DNA from: Nemophila menziesii | Taxonomy: Eukaryota > Streptophyta > Magnoliopsida > Boraginales > Hydrophyllaceae | DNA length: 64,000 bases | Direction: 5' to 3' | Assembly (NCBI GenBank): GCA_029959085.1 | Contig: JARWIR010000024.1 | Location: 13,566,296 to 13,630,295, forward strand | Program-made: the position numbers and the translations under genes | The notes under the pieces: generated by a model | What the model was told of the DNA's origin: nothing | Database searches by the model: none | What the model saw: the letters and a program-made list of their open reading frames with translations, nothing else | Part shown: positions 49,919 to 62,332 of the stretch, piece by piece | Layout of the letters: every line of letters begins with the position of its first letter | How positions within the stretch are numbered: position 1 is the first letter of the stretch

Positions 49919-50488
49919 TGTTGGATTTGGGCTGATATATTTATGAATTGTGTTTTGATTTTTGGTTGGGCTTAGTAAGCTTAGTACAACTCACGGTTTT
50001 ACTATAAGTCTGTTTTGAGCTTATTATTTGGGAAGAATTTTTTTATGGTCTATTGGACTTTAGTCCAATACGACCGCATTTTATTGAGTATATACAGAAT
50101 GAATTAAAGTCATTTATCTTGATCATTTTGACACACCTATGTACATTCTCTTGTTCTCAAGTTTTTCCATCTTCTATAATAGCTTGTATAATCTAAAGAT
50201 AATAAGATTTATCTTGATTCTTACTTAGTTAGCCAGCGTAGTTGGTTTGGATTGTTTAGATTAGATTATAGCTTGAGGTTTTCAGTTTGATTATATGAAT
50301 GTTGTTGAGTAACCAGTGTAATCTATAACAGTGGTTATTATAGTGGACAACGCTTTTATTACTAGAGTCCAACGTGGACATAGACATGTTGTCAAAACAC
50401 GATAAATTTTTATGTTCTTTATTGTCAGTCTAAAACTCTTTTGTGAAAAATATTCAAAACTCAATCTTTATCTCTAAACGTTTTTACA
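49919..50488 (+). mobile_element. copia2 5' LTR (unit 6)
   Basis: 570 bp. Confidence 0.85.
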
Positions 50489-50828
50489 ATAGTGGTATCC
50501 AAACTTATGTAAATCTCCTACATATATCTGATATTTTTTATTCTTCTAGGGTTTGATGACCTAGATCTAAAAGCGGATTCAACTTCTATTAATATTTTGG
50601 GTTTTCAGATTTGGTGTTTCTGTGTTCTTGAAAATATTTAAGGGTTTTTAAAAGGTTTTCTTATATTCAGATCTCCTTGAGGACTTTTCAATTTCCGAGA
50701 TCTTGAGATCTGGTGGATTTATAAACTCGTGATTTAAAATGTATTTTCATACTTTCAAGATTATGTTAACAGTTTGTACAAATCTATATTTATTGTGTAC
50801 TAACATGGTGGTTACAACTTGTATCGAG

Positions 50829-51706
50829 ATGTCAGTCTCTGATGGAAAATTTTACTTTGGTGTACGGTAGAAAAAGATAAAGGCACTACAGACTTGTCGT
50901 ACAGTTGGACATGCATTGATTTAAGAATATAAAACTATGGCGTAAATCTCATGTACAAAGCCGAAAAAATAAATGAAGAAGCATTAAATTTATTGCTCCT
51001 TAACCTTCCGTATTCAGTCATTCAAAAGGTAGAAGGATGTGATACTGCACTTGAACTCTGGGGTAAGCTAGACTCTCTCTATTTTACTAAGTCTTTACCC
51101 AACTTGGCTTTCTTGAAAATATTTTTGTTTAGCTATAAAATGGATGCGAGTAAATCTTGGATGATAACATTGATGAATTTTTTAAAATGACTTGGATGTT
51201 AAATGGTACCGCTCAGGCCTTAGATGATACTAGTAAATACATGATTATTTAAAACTCTATTTCCAACTCTTATTAAGTTGTTAAAGTTCTGCTTCAATTT
51301 GTGAGTATTGTCCCTGCTTTTGATCAAGTGATTGCTTCATTGAAAACCAGAGAAAATAATATTAAACTAAGTAGAAGAACGGGCTCATAGTTGTTTATTA
51401 AACCGAAAACAGATACTATACATGTCCTGGATGCGAATAAAAACAAGAAAACTTTTCATAACAATAAGACTAAGTCTAAAGAAACTCAAAAATGGTTTCA
51501 TTGTGGTAAAGTTGGACATTTAAAGAAAAATTGTTTTAAAATAAAGAACAAATTGACTGCTGGTAATATTGAATCCAATGTAGCCTACATGCCTAAGATA
51601 GATGATGATGTATGTGAAGTATTGAATATCACAAATAAGTCTAGTCATGTAAATTGGATAACTTATTCTAGTTGCACTTTCATATGTGTCCCTTACTTCA
51701 ATTATT
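50829..51706 (+). pseudogene. copia2 gag (unit 6)
   Basis: Core frame 50951-51190 (MYKAEKINEEALN) and knuckle frame 51391-51729, nearly identical to unit 5. Confidence 0.85.
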
Positions 51707-52274
51707 TCATGATGTGCAATATATTTTAACATAAGTCCTTAGTAAATATATTTTAAAAAATCATTCTTTTATTAATATTTGTTGAATCTAAAGTACACAT
51801 TAAATTTTATAAATATTCCTTTGAAATTATTTGTTTAACACTAATATATAATATTTCAGTTTCAAAAATGTAATTTCTTACATAGGTCAATAACATGAAT
51901 ATTTTTTTGAAATTATTTGATTACGACTACTATAAATATTTCTTTGAAATTATTACTTTACGATTAATATATAATATTTGAGTTCCAAAAATGAAATTTC
52001 CTACATGAGTCAAAAGTATAAAAATCTAACACTTTATATATGGATTTGTTATAACATAAAATGTCTCACGTAAATGCCCTATTCAACTATTGAATTAAAC
52101 ACATACCAAAACCGGAAAAAATAACCGAACCAAACATATAGTAAACCGAAAACCGATAAAACCGAACCGATAAAAACCATTCAGTTCTTTACCGACACCC
52201 TTAAAAACCGAATTATTCGGTTTCAGTTTCGGTTACGTCAAAAACCGAGCCGAACCGAACCGTGCTCACCCCTA
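51707..52274. mobile_element. MITE right part (unit 7)
   Basis: As in unit 6, terminus CCCCTATCCTGG. Confidence 0.85.
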
Positions 52275-53889
52275 TCCTGGAGAGATGGGTGCCCCAACTG
52301 ATAATGAACCTCCGTAGCACTATTACTACTCAGGTATGCCACTTTCTGAGGTGAGCTCTCCATGCAATACAAGCCTTTTTCCTTATATGCAGTGCCAATC
52401 AACTTGTTCGTCCCCGGTTCCTAAAATGTTCATTTAGTTGGGGTGAAGATGACAGAGCAGTATAATTGTTCTATTATTTTCCTTACAGACAAAAGGTTTT
52501 CAGGAAAAGAAGGAACATAAGACATGTTTTAGGAAAAATATTGGTGGATCCAATTCCTTCTATATTACATGTAGAGCCATTAGATTTTTGGACAGGTGGT
52601 TGTGAAGTAGTGGCAAGTCATGACAGTATATTTTTGTTACCAGTCATGTGGTCAGTAGCACCTGAATTAACAATCCATGATGATTTTGATTCTATACAAT
52701 AGTTGGAAGTCATACCTGGGTGAGATAAAGTATCCCTTTGAGTCAGCGGCTGAGAATTCATGTTGGCATGAGAGAAGCCCAGTTGCTCAAGTCACCGAAT
52801 AAGTGTAGCAACTTCATCTGAATTGGTGCGGTCGTCGGGTGATTGGTCGACATAAGCTACTTAAGCACAAGGGTGTGGCGAACCTTTTGGGCTCTTTGGG
52901 CAATCCCACTTCATGTGACCCCACTCTTTGCAATAGTGACACGCACATTCTTATAGATACTAGAATTTGAAGTGCCTTCATATCCTTTTCCTCCTTTCAC
53001 AAATGACTAACTTGTGCTCTTAAATTTGTAAGAATTTGCCACTAATGATGAGTTTTCAGTAATATGAGATGAAATAATTCCATCAGCTGAAAACATTTCC
53101 CTTAGAAGATGATAGGTAGCAGACAGTGATTGTATAGTTGTCCAACCATGGAGGACCGGTCATGCTGAGAAAAATTTGGATGACATACCTCCAACAAATA
53201 TGAGTGTATTGAGTTGTTCCCATTGATTTGGCTGAATCTGAGTCGAAGGGAAATAACTTACTCATATCATCAGATAATTTCATGAACTTCGTAAAGCACT
53301 CGGCCAGAATTGCATCGCTTTGTTCACATCTTGCATGTTCCTGAGAAATTCTATAAGTGTGTGACATGCTGGTTTTCTAGAATATGTGAATTGTAGGTGA
53401 TCTCACATTATCTTTTTGGTATTAAAAGTGTGTATGTATAGAATATCTGGCTCTATTGCATTTCATAGTATCATGCGAAAAGAGCTATCCTCAGCTTTCC
53501 GATCTTCGGTATTTTGTGATTCTTCTTTCAGAGATTTACCCTTTCGAAGTGAATCTAACCCAGTTTCAACAAATATGGACCATTGTTCCCAATTAGTATA
53601 AGAGAGACTAAAAGGAATTTTCAGTTGATGAGTGGAAAATAGTTGATAAGTTATAGGTACAATAAGAGTGGTGTTATTCTCCATGTAAACGGCTTCCAAA
53701 AAACAAAATAAGCTCCAAATAAATGAAGCAACCGATCGTCGGCGAGAACAAAATAAAAATAAAACAATTAATATAAAAGTAATTGACGGACGCGGGAGTG
53801 GACTGATTAATGGCGTAACAGAAAAGAGAACGGCAGAATAAAGAGAAAAGAATGTTGGACGAAACCCTAATTGATTACGGTTCAAGAGG
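52275..53889 (-). pseudogene. copia1 gag, knuckle and protease (unit 7)
   Basis: N-terminal gag frame 53885-53463 (140 codons) and middle frame 53367-53083 are open. A 4-bp loss near 53435 (GTGTGTATGTATAG). The knuckle's plus strand reads CAATAGTGACACG (Arg to His type change). Confidence 0.85.
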
Positions 53890-54072
53890 TGGCTCTGATA
53901 CCATTATAATTTTTGTAAAAAGATTATATTATTAGTATAATACTCTAATAAAGTTTACGTACTTATATATAGAAACGATAAAGTAAGGAAATAAATCAAT
54001 CTAACTTAGACTAAAATCAATCTATGATATTTATACCGCTAATAAACCTATGACTTTCTACTATCTTTAACA
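53890..54072 (-). mobile_element. copia1 PBS and 5' LTR (unit 7)
   Basis: Perfect primer site 53890-53903; LTR about 53905-54072 with ACGTACTTATATATAG, as in units 1-3. Confidence 0.85.
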
Positions 54073-54536
54073 AGGTGTAAATCCAGACACCACATCACGG
54101 AACCTCAATCCAGGGTCAACTATCGCCTGCAAGATCATGGTATGGTTGTTCTTGCGATCATACCACATGTCACCTCCTCGTTTAGACCTGGTAACCTTCA
54201 TTCTGATGTCTGTGATGTCAATTGCACCACAACAGTTAGGTAAACTATAAAGATCTTTGAACATGGATTTAATTTGCGCCATTTCATATTCTGTTGAAGG
54301 CCAAGTTAAATGATGAATAGTTGTTTCTTAAATAGCTTCAACAAATCGCCAAGTGATTTGAGAAACAGTTGAGTGGTGTGCACCAAATTAGTCACCGATT
54401 GAGACTAAATAATTCCCGGAGCTAAACCTACTTTCCACTCATATGCTCCTCCACGAGTGAGCAAATATACTCAAATGTTTTCCTCGACATCTTGAAAAAA
54501 GTTTCAAAACTATCGCTACTCTTTTGGGTGAACGAC
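54073..54536 (-). pseudogene. ALP1-like fragment (unit 7)
   Basis: 71-codon frame with SLPNCCGAIDITDIRM and RFRDVVSGFTPC; stops upstream as in other units. Confidence 0.85.
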
Positions 54537-56744
54537 CTGCAAGGGAAATAAACAAAGATTGTCAACCTATATATAAAAGCTTCACTTCATAATTACTATT
54601 TCAAGGAACTTCAGTGTATTAATTACCCCAACATATTTTTAAGGGAGTGACAATTAAATTTAAGTTGCTAACAAAATATTCGCCGGATGCCAAATAAGTA
54701 ATAAATTAAACGCGTTTAATGAGGCCACAATCCTATGTCCTTACAACGGTAAACAACTTGATATTTAGATAGCTTCATATGTATTCTAGCACAAAACTTC
54801 AATTTAGTAAAGTTTCATACATCAAATAAATTATGTTGATGTAGTCCGCTGCACAATAGAGTACAACATGTTTCCTTAGTATGATTTCTACTCGTGAATT
54901 TTCACTCAGACAACCGTGGATAAGCTCGTGTCCGATTTATTCGAACATAGTATAAAGACGCTCGATATATGCAATGCTACTCGTGAAGGGATTAAAAAAT
55001 TGTCAATGTAAGAAAAAATTGGAAATTTTCCTTTATGGCCTCGATTCACGACAAAAATCGCCCATGAAGTTCAATTCCTCGGTGCAAGAAAAGCTTTAAT
55101 GGATTTAGTGCTTATAATGCTAGAAAAAAAGGACACTGGGTCAGTCTTTTTACGAACAAACCAATTATTTGGGCGACATTCGAAGAGCAAAGACACTTGC
55201 TTGGTTGGTCTCGTATAATTGGTCTGTGTCGAGGCAGCTATAGACGATCACGAACAACTTATCCTCTCCTTATGTGAACAAAATGCCGACATTTACAAGG
55301 CTTCCAAACCTCGTATTCACGATGTACACTCGTGGCGGCTGTGCTAGTGGCCGCAACCCCTCCATTTTAAAATTTATCTAATTTTATAAACAAAAACTAT
55401 GTATAAATGGGCTTAAACCCCCTCTCACAACCAAAATTTTAGCCCTATTTCTATTAGCATAAATATTCGATTTTCACTCCTCCCAAACCTCGCTAATTGT
55501 ATACGCTTAACCCGGGAAAAATCTTGGATCAACCCCATCTGTTAGATCATGTATATGTTTTAAAGGTAATTGGCAAGGAGCCCTCCTTTGTTTCTCCTTA
55601 CAAGCCGAATATGAAAGAGACGAAGAAGTCGGAACAAGAAAACTCGGATTATTAAAGAAATTCATAAGATCGAGTAATGTGTTTGCCCAATAACCTATCT
55701 AGTTGATCCCACTCATTTCCCATTGAGCGGATTGTAGAAGAAATGAATTACACAATACTACACCTTGGATCAATTTTCCTAGCTTCACTTAATTTGATAT
55801 ACGAGGAAACTGGAGAATAAGTGATATGTGTAAGGTGCAGGTATTATAACGACTTAAATGCTCAAAAACCTCAAGAGAAGTTGCATGGATGTTTTGGGTC
55901 TAAATTATATACACAACAAGTGTGAACCATGAAATGAAATGAAAAAAAAAATGCATAAAAACCTCTTGCAATTCAGCTCAGTTGTTAAGATAATGGCAAG
56001 AATAATTAATCATAAACCCCAAACCTTGACCCACCACAATAAAAATAGAAAGAAGGAAAATGTATCTTACTTATTATCTACACAAAAAATTATTATAGTA
56101 AACATAGTTATATAAAATGGTCCGTTTTTATAGATTAGAAAAGACAATATCAATTATTGCAATCAAAATTAATTTGTGATAGTATTATAGATTTATGATA
56201 TAATTAGTAACACCTCCAATTCACAAAAACCATATGATTACTCAAGTAATGTGTTATTAAACTAGAATTTATCATCGATTCAAAATCTAACACATACCAT
56301 CTGTTTTAGGGGTTTAGGATAGACAAGACTTACCTAAAATAACTTTAGGTATTTTAATACTGAAATGTCATGATCAACGATCTTCCTGTAAATAAAATTA
56401 AAAAAATATACTTTAATAAGCGTTAATAGAACACATAATTCAACAACAAATTTAAATAAGTATTTTTAAATTCGCAAAATATAAACAAATAATTTATAAA
56501 TAATAATGGTTTTTGAATTTTTCAACCGTAATTGTCTATATATCTTTCTCCTGGTCACACATTACACATCAAAATCACAGTTTTTCTTATAAAAAAATAA
56601 ATTAAATTATATATAAATACAAAAAAAAACAAAACAGTTTACCATTTGATTGATTTTCTTGAATTTCTTCTCTTTTTTTCTCTTTTTTTCTCTTTTTTTC
56701 TGTTTATTTGATTGATTTTCTTGAATTTCTTCTCTACTTTATTC

Positions 56745-56828
56745 ATGAAGAAGAAGACGGCAAAGTTTCAAGAATGTGGAGGTTTAGAAATCGATACATC
56801 ATTTAACTTAAGGTCAAAAGCTTTATAA
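56745..56828 (+). pseudogene. Possible first exon, stopped (unit 7)
   Basis: MKKKTAKFQECGGLEIDTS, then FNLRSKAL and TAA, 27 codons. The leader upstream contains a duplicated GATTGATTTTCTTGAATTTC block (56647-56666 and 56711-56730). Confidence 0.4.
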
Positions 56829-56900
56829 AGGCTAAAACGGAGAGGCCCAAGTAAAATTTTCTACTAAAAATAAATCGAATAAAAAGAACTAACTAAATTG

Positions 56901-57473
56901 TGTTGGATTTGGCCGGATATATTTATGAATTGTATTTTGATTTTTGGTTGAGCTTAGTACGCTTAGTACAACTCACGGTTTTACTATAAGTCTGTTTTGA
57001 GCTTATTATTTGGGAAGAATTTGTTTATGGTCTATTGGACTTGAGTCCAATACGACCGCATTTTATTAAGTATATACAGAATGAATTAAAGTCATTGATA
57101 TTGATCATATTGACACACCTATGTACATTCTCTTGTTCTCAAGTTTTTCCATCTTCTATAATAGCTTGTATAATCTAAAGATAATAAGATTTATCATGAT
57201 TCTTACTTAGTTAGCCAGCGTAGTTGGTTTGGATTGTTTAGATTAGATTATAGCTTGAGGTTTTCAGTTTGATTATATGAATGTTGTTGAGTAACCAGTG
57301 TAATCTATAACAGTGGTTATTATAGTGGACGACGCTTTTATTACTAGAGTCCAACGTGGACATAGACATTTTGTCAAACCACGATAAAAAAAAATTATGT
57401 TCTTTATTGTCAGTCTAAAACTCTTTTGTGAAAAATATTCAAATCTCAATCTTTATCTCTAAACGTTTTTACA
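56901..57473 (+). mobile_element. copia2 5' LTR (unit 7)
   Basis: 573 bp, TGTTGGATTTGGCC...TTTTTACA. Primer site TGGTATCCAAAC at 57478-57489. No TATA box like that of the 3' LTR. Confidence 0.85.
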
Positions 57474-57813
57474 ATAGTGGTATCCAAACTTATGTAAATC
57501 TCCTACATATATCTGATATTTTTTATTCTTCTAGGGTTTGATGACCTAGATCTAAAAGCGGATTCAACTTCTATTAATATTTTGGGTTTTCAGATTTGGT
57601 GTTTCTGTGTTCTTGAAAATCTTTAATGGTTTTTAAAAGGTTTTCTTATATTCAGATCTCCTTGAGGACTTTTCAATTTCTGAGATCTTGAGATCTGGTG
57701 GATTTATAAACTCGTGATTTAAAAAGTATTTTCATACTTTCAAGATTATGTTAACAGTTTGTACAAATCTATATTTATTGTGTACTAACATGGTGGTTAC
57801 AACTTGTATCGAG

Positions 57814-58700
57814 ATGCCAGTCTCTGATGGAAAATTTTACTTTGGTGTACGGTAGAAAAAGATAAAGGCACTACAGACTCGTCGTACAGTTGGACATGCA
57901 TTGATTGAAGAATATAAAACTATGGCGTAAATCTCATGTACAAAGCCGGAGAAATAAATGAAGAAGCATTAAATTTATTGCTCCTTAACCTTCCTGATTC
58001 AGTCATTCAAAAGGTAGAAGCATGTGATACTGCACTTGAACTCTGGGGTAAGCTAGACTCTCTCTATTTTACTAAGTCTTTACCCAACTTGGCTTTCTTG
58101 AAAATATTTTTGTTTAGCTATAAAATGGATGCGAGTAAATCTTGGATGATAACATTGATGAATTTTTTAAAATGACTTGGATGTTAAATGGTACCGCTCA
58201 GGCCTTAGATGATACTAGTAAATACATGATTATTTAAAACTCTATTTCCAACTCTTATTAAGTTGTTAAAGTTCTGCTTCAATTTGTGAGTATTGTCCCT
58301 ACTTTTGATCAAGTGATTGCTTCATTGAAAACCATAGAAAATAATATTAAACTAAGTAGAAAACGGGCTCATAGTTGTTTATTAAACCGAGAACAGATAT
58401 TATACATGTCCTGGATACGAATAAAAACAAGAAAACTTTTCATAACAATAAGACTAAGTCTAAAGAAACTCAAAAATGGTTTCATTGTGGTAAAGTTGGA
58501 CATTTAAAGAAAAATTGTTTTAAAATAAAGAACAAAATGACTGCTGGTAATAATGAATCCAATGTAGCCTACATGCCTAAGATAGATGATGATGTATGTG
58601 AAGTATTGAATATCACAAATAAGTCTAGTCATGTAAATTGGATACCTTATTCTAGTTGTACTTTCATATGTGTCCCTTACTTCAATTATTTCATGATCTT
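57814..58700 (+). pseudogene. copia2 gag (unit 7)
   Basis: Core frame 57936-58175 (MYKAGEINEEALN, ELWGKLDSLYFTKSLP). Knuckle frame 58375-58731 with WFHCGKVGHLKKNC. Here the frame continues past the point where other units break off. Confidence 0.85.
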
Positions 58701-59010
58701 GTTGAAACTAGTAATGAAATTGTCAATATGAGAAATGATCAAATATGTCATGTTCAGGGTGTTGGTAAGGTAAAACTAAAAATGTATAATGAAAAATTGA
58801 TTACTTTGAAAAATGTTAGATATATATCTACATTAAAAAGGATTTTATTTCTTTGGGTGTTCTTGATGATCTTGGATGTGTGTATGAAGTGTCTCAGGTT
58901 AACATTCATGTATATAGGAATTCTAAGATTTTGTTTACTGGTACTAAGTTATCTCGATTGTATGTTATCAATGGAAATCATATTTGATGTTTATCTAATA
59001 TTGTTTTAGA
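58700..59010 (+). pseudogene. copia2 protease / pre-integrase region
   Basis: Translation gives NEIVNMRNDQICHVQGVGKV, LKMYNEKLITLKNVRYI and, after a frame change, GVLDDLGCVYEVSQVN and LFTGTKLSRLYVINGN. This is the standard stretch between protease and integrase in copia pol. The catalytic DSGA is not visible. Confidence 0.75.
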
Positions 59011-59617
59011 GTCTAAGAATATAGCTACTCTGAAATGGAACCTAAGGCTTCGGCATATGAGCCAGTTGTGGCTCACTTTGCTAAGCAATCAGGGATGTTG
59101 TTGCAAGTATTTGATTTGTGATTTATCTTTCTATGAAAATTTTGTTTTAGCAAAGTAACACATGCTTAAGTTTAAGTTTATGGTGTACCTAGCCTTAAAC
59201 TGCATAGAGTATGTTCATGTTGACTTATGGGGCCCCGAAAGGTATGATTTACTTGGTAAGTTTAAATATATTTATCTATTATGGATGAATTTGGTAGAAG
59301 GATGCAGACTGTTTTATTGAAAACAAAAAATGAAACTTTTGTAAAAATCGAAAAGTGGAAAATTTTAGAGGAAAAACAATATGGTAAAGTTGTTAAAGTT
59401 TTTAGAACTAATAATAGGCTTGAGTTTTGTAATGAACAGTTTAATCTTTTTTGTAAAGATAATGGGATTTTGAGACATAGAATTGTTAGAAAAAAACCCC
59501 ATCAAAATGGGGCTGCTGAGAGAACGAACATATCTCTTTTAGAAAAAGTTTGAAGTCTTTCATTCACTTCTCGTTTACCAAAAAACATTTGGGGAATCTA
59601 TGTACATCCTATGTTAT
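59011..59617 (+). pseudogene. copia2 integrase, N-terminal and core
   Basis: VHVDLWGP at 59212-59235 carries the first catalytic Asp. The frame 59281-59553 contains LEFCNEQFNLFCKDNGILRH and PHQNGAAERTN with the catalytic Glu. Frame changes lie between them. After KNIWGIYVHP the coding is cut by the 441-bp element. Confidence 0.85.
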
Positions 59618-60058
59618 AGATCTCGGTTTTGCGGTCTAGGCGGTTGACTGGGGACTAGCGCCTAGGCGGGATTACACGGGGCGTAGGCGGAATTATACAG
59701 TTTTGAATCCCGCTGTGTAACTTTGTATATTTAGTAATATATTTGTAGTAATTATAGCAATATTTACTATTTAAGTCATAAAATTCATTTAACAACATTG
59801 TTGTAAATATAAAAATACTAAAAATTGAGTTATAATATCAATTAAAGAATTCTCATGAATAAGAAAAATAACAAGAAGGCCTCTGTGGGCATGTTTTGCC
59901 ATTAATCGGCACCTAGGTGACCATTTTGTTCCCATTAATTGGCGCCTAGATGGGCTAGGCGCCTATTCCACATCGACTAAGGTGCTAGGCAAAAACGCCT
60001 AGAATTTTAACTAGGCGTAAGCGGGTGAAGGGGGAGTGACGCCTAAGCGGGGAGATCT
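59618..60058. mobile_element. 441-bp inverted-repeat element nested in copia2 integrase
   Basis: The ends are AGATCTCGGTTTTGCGG and ...AGCGGGGAGATCT: a perfect 7-bp inverted repeat followed by an imperfect one around TAGGCG. Both subterminal regions are packed with CCTAGGCG/GGCGCCTAG words, and the middle is AT-rich. Coding resumes after it (YLINRRP), so it is an insertion. No convincing target-site duplication, so its superfamily is open. Confidence 0.7.
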
Positions 60059-60480
60059 ACAGCATAGTGTATAGCGAAACTTATTTGATAAACAGGAGGC
60101 CCAACTGGTCCTTTGACTTCAAATCCCTTTTGGAACTCTAGACTAGCAAGAAGCCTGGCTTGTCTCACTTAATAATTTTTGGGTGTGCTGCTTATGCTCA
60201 TACAAAGGATGGTAAACTTCACCCAAGGTACATTATATGTATTATGTTGGTATATCAACAATAGAATGGGATGAAAGGTTATAGGTTGTGGGATAAAAAT
60301 GCTAGTGGGTTCAAAATAATTTAAGTACAGATGTTTTATTTAATTAGTTAACATTTCCTTGCAAGAATCTTACAGAAACAGGTAATGATGTTTTGTCTAA
60401 ACCAAGTGTTTATACTGTGGAGTATGAGTTTGAGGTGTAGCACCTTAACCCTGGACATTTATTTTATTCTTCCGCTAAAG
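60059..60480 (+). pseudogene. copia2 integrase C-terminal region
   Basis: Resumes with LINRRP-like codons, then NNFWVCCLCSYKGW (family pattern FGCLAYAHTKDGKLHPR in a shifted frame) and a remnant of GVKGYRLW. Several stops. Confidence 0.7.
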
Positions 60481-61400
60481 GCCATCAAGTTGATCAACCC
60501 CTAAGACCGGGTAAATGATGAAGGTGTTGAGCAACCTAATGGACCTGAAGATGCGGAGTCTGAACACTTGGATGAGTCAACAGTACAAGGACTTCAAGAC
60601 TACCAGTTGGCTAGATATAGGCAATTAATAGTGTGTAAGTCTCCTAGTAGGTATTCCTATGCTAACTTAGTTTATACTGCCTAAACTGCTACAGTTGAGG
60701 TTTGGAATTCTAAGCCTTACTCTTATTTTGATGCTATAAGTTCTAATGATAAGAAACTTTGGGTAAATGGTATGAATGAATAATTTAATTCCCTTTTACT
60801 TAGTACTACTTGTACTTTAACTATTAAACCTAAAGATGTTAAATTAGTTGAATATAGATAGCTTTATAAACTAAAAGAAGGTAGCTTAGATTCAGACCCG
60901 CCTAGATATAAATCTATACTCGAAGGAAAGATATGACTTTACTGGAATTTCCTCTTGTGTGATTAATATCAAAATTATTAGAATTGTGTTAGCATATGCA
61001 TCATGTTTTAATCTTGAAACTGAGCGGTTGGATGTTAAGACAACTTTCTTGCTTGGTGATCACATGAGGCGGCCTAAAAGATACCATGATTCCATGTTGC
61101 CTGATCATGTATGTCTCTTAAAAAATCCTTACGGGGATTGAAACAGTCCTCAAGGCATTGGTATAAGAGGTTTGATTCTTTTGTTTGTCCCTTATGTCCA
61201 ATAGATCACAAATATGATGCTTTTTTACTTTATTGGAAAAATAACTATGAGATTTACATTCTTTTATATGTTGATGATATGTTGATTATATGCAATTCTC
61301 TATCTCTTATAAATAAATTGATAGATGCCTTGAAATATGAGTTTGATATGAAGGATTTAGAAATATTAGAAAAATACTTGCCATGATTATTAATAGGGAT
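60481..61400 (+). pseudogene. copia2 reverse transcriptase
   Basis: The linker carries DESTVQGLQDYQLARYRQ. RT begins near VWNSKPYSYFDAISS and KKLWVNGMNE (family W..AM..E). Further on are ETERLDVKTTFL (61016-61051), LKKSLRGLKQSSRHWYKRFD and the catalytic YVDD at 61267-61278 (ILLYVDDMLIIC). Interrupted by several stops and frame changes. Confidence 0.85.
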
Positions 61401-61559
61401 AGATCAAATTGAATATTAAAATTGGATTAAGGACTGTACTTGAAAATATTATTTCTAAGTTTGGTAATTTGAATTGCAAAAATGTACAGATTCCTTTGGA
61501 TGGTCATTTTGTTTTGTCTAAACAGATGTAGCCCAAAACATAATATGATATTTTAAAAA

Positions 61560-62229
61560 TGTAAAATGTTCCTTCCTTTAATGTGATTGGATCTCTTATG
61601 TATGCCATGATTAGAACTAGACTTGATTTGTCTTACTTTGTATCTCTACTTATTAGATGCATGTCTAATCTTGGCTATGATCATTGGCTAGCACTTAAGC
61701 ATGTTTTAACTTATGTAAGTTCTACTTTAAATGTGGGTTTGATATATGGTAATCATAATCTTCCTTTAAAGCTTGTAGGCAATCTAGACTAAGATTTTGA
61801 TGGAGATAGGGACTCTATAAAGTCCACCACTGCCAACTGTTTCACCTTGAGGCATAATTTCATATCTTGGAATTTTAGTTATAGCCATTGGTTGCTCTTT
61901 CAACTACATAGTCAGAATATGTTTCCATTACTGATTGCTTGAAAGAGGCTATATGACTTCAAAATTTTCTCAAAGAGGATAGGTTGGTTAAGGGTATTTT
62001 TGTAGTAGCTTCTGATAGTCACAATATTATACATTTGAGTAAAAACCTTGTATATCATGAGATAACTAAACACATTGATGTCAAGTACCATTTCATAAGA
62101 AATGTATTAGCTAATAATGAAGTTAGGTTAAATAAAATTTCTTATAAACTGAATCTTGGCTATATGGGTATTAAGCTTCTTTCAAACACTAAGTTCAAAC
62201 TCTATTTAGATTTTTTGTTTGTGGGTTGA
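61560..62229 (+). pseudogene. copia2 RNase H and pol C-terminus
   Basis: IGSLMYAMIRTRLDLSYFVS, HWLALKHVLTYVSSTLNVGL and KLVGNLD precede the RNase H core. Then SDSHNIIHLSKNLVYHE, ITKHIDVKYHFIRNVL and LLSNTKFKLYLDFL match the family's HIDVKYHFIR and KFKHCLDLL end. Frame changes near 61790 and 61980. Confidence 0.85.
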
Positions 62230-62332
62230 GTGGTTTTTGCTGGTATATTTGGGAAATGATGGTGATGGATATGGTGCTACCATGATAATGTTTTAAGGAT
62301 CTAATGACTTGAGCTAATCCTGGGACTATAAA

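Larger units (their letters stand above)
44729..51706. repeat. Array unit 6 (youngest hybrid)
   Basis: 6,978 bp. The left part matches unit 7 and the right part matches unit 5; the switch lies between about 46320 and 46420. Spacer 47544-49756. Confidence 0.95.
8415..58690. repeat. Seven-unit tandem array of a ~6.95-kb mosaic segment
   Basis: The same landmarks recur in the same order and orientation seven times: MITE right part, copia1 protease/gag (minus), copia1 PBS and LTR, ALP1-like fragment (minus), spacer, short TATA/CT-leader ORF, copia2 LTR (plus), copia2 gag (plus). Landmark spacing is 6.87-7.03 kb except in unit 3, which has a 1.5-kb insertion. Units begin at 8415, 15287, 22238, 30721, 37747, 44729 and 51707. 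The left edge is continuous with copia1 and the right edge with the rest of copia2, which fixes where the original segment began and ended. Confidence 0.95.
51707..58690. repeat. Array unit 7 (right-most; right flank original)
   Basis: 6,984 bp. It runs without a junction into the rest of copia2, so its right side is the ancestral locus. Lacks the 17-bp gag deletion. Spacer 54537-56744, with a private loss at CCCTCC/ATTTTAAAATT (55361) shared only with the copy at 63163-64000. Confidence 0.95.

Noticed and set aside
8415..58690. The array as an assembly artefact
   Set aside because: Units differ by private substitutions, indels and an inserted solo LTR with its own target duplication, which a simple assembly loop would not create. 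The near-identical pair (units 5/6/7) still deserves a long-read check.
8415..58690. CRISPR array or phage-like repeat system
   Set aside because: Repeat units are 7 kb of plant transposon DNA; no short spaced repeats or cas-like genes.
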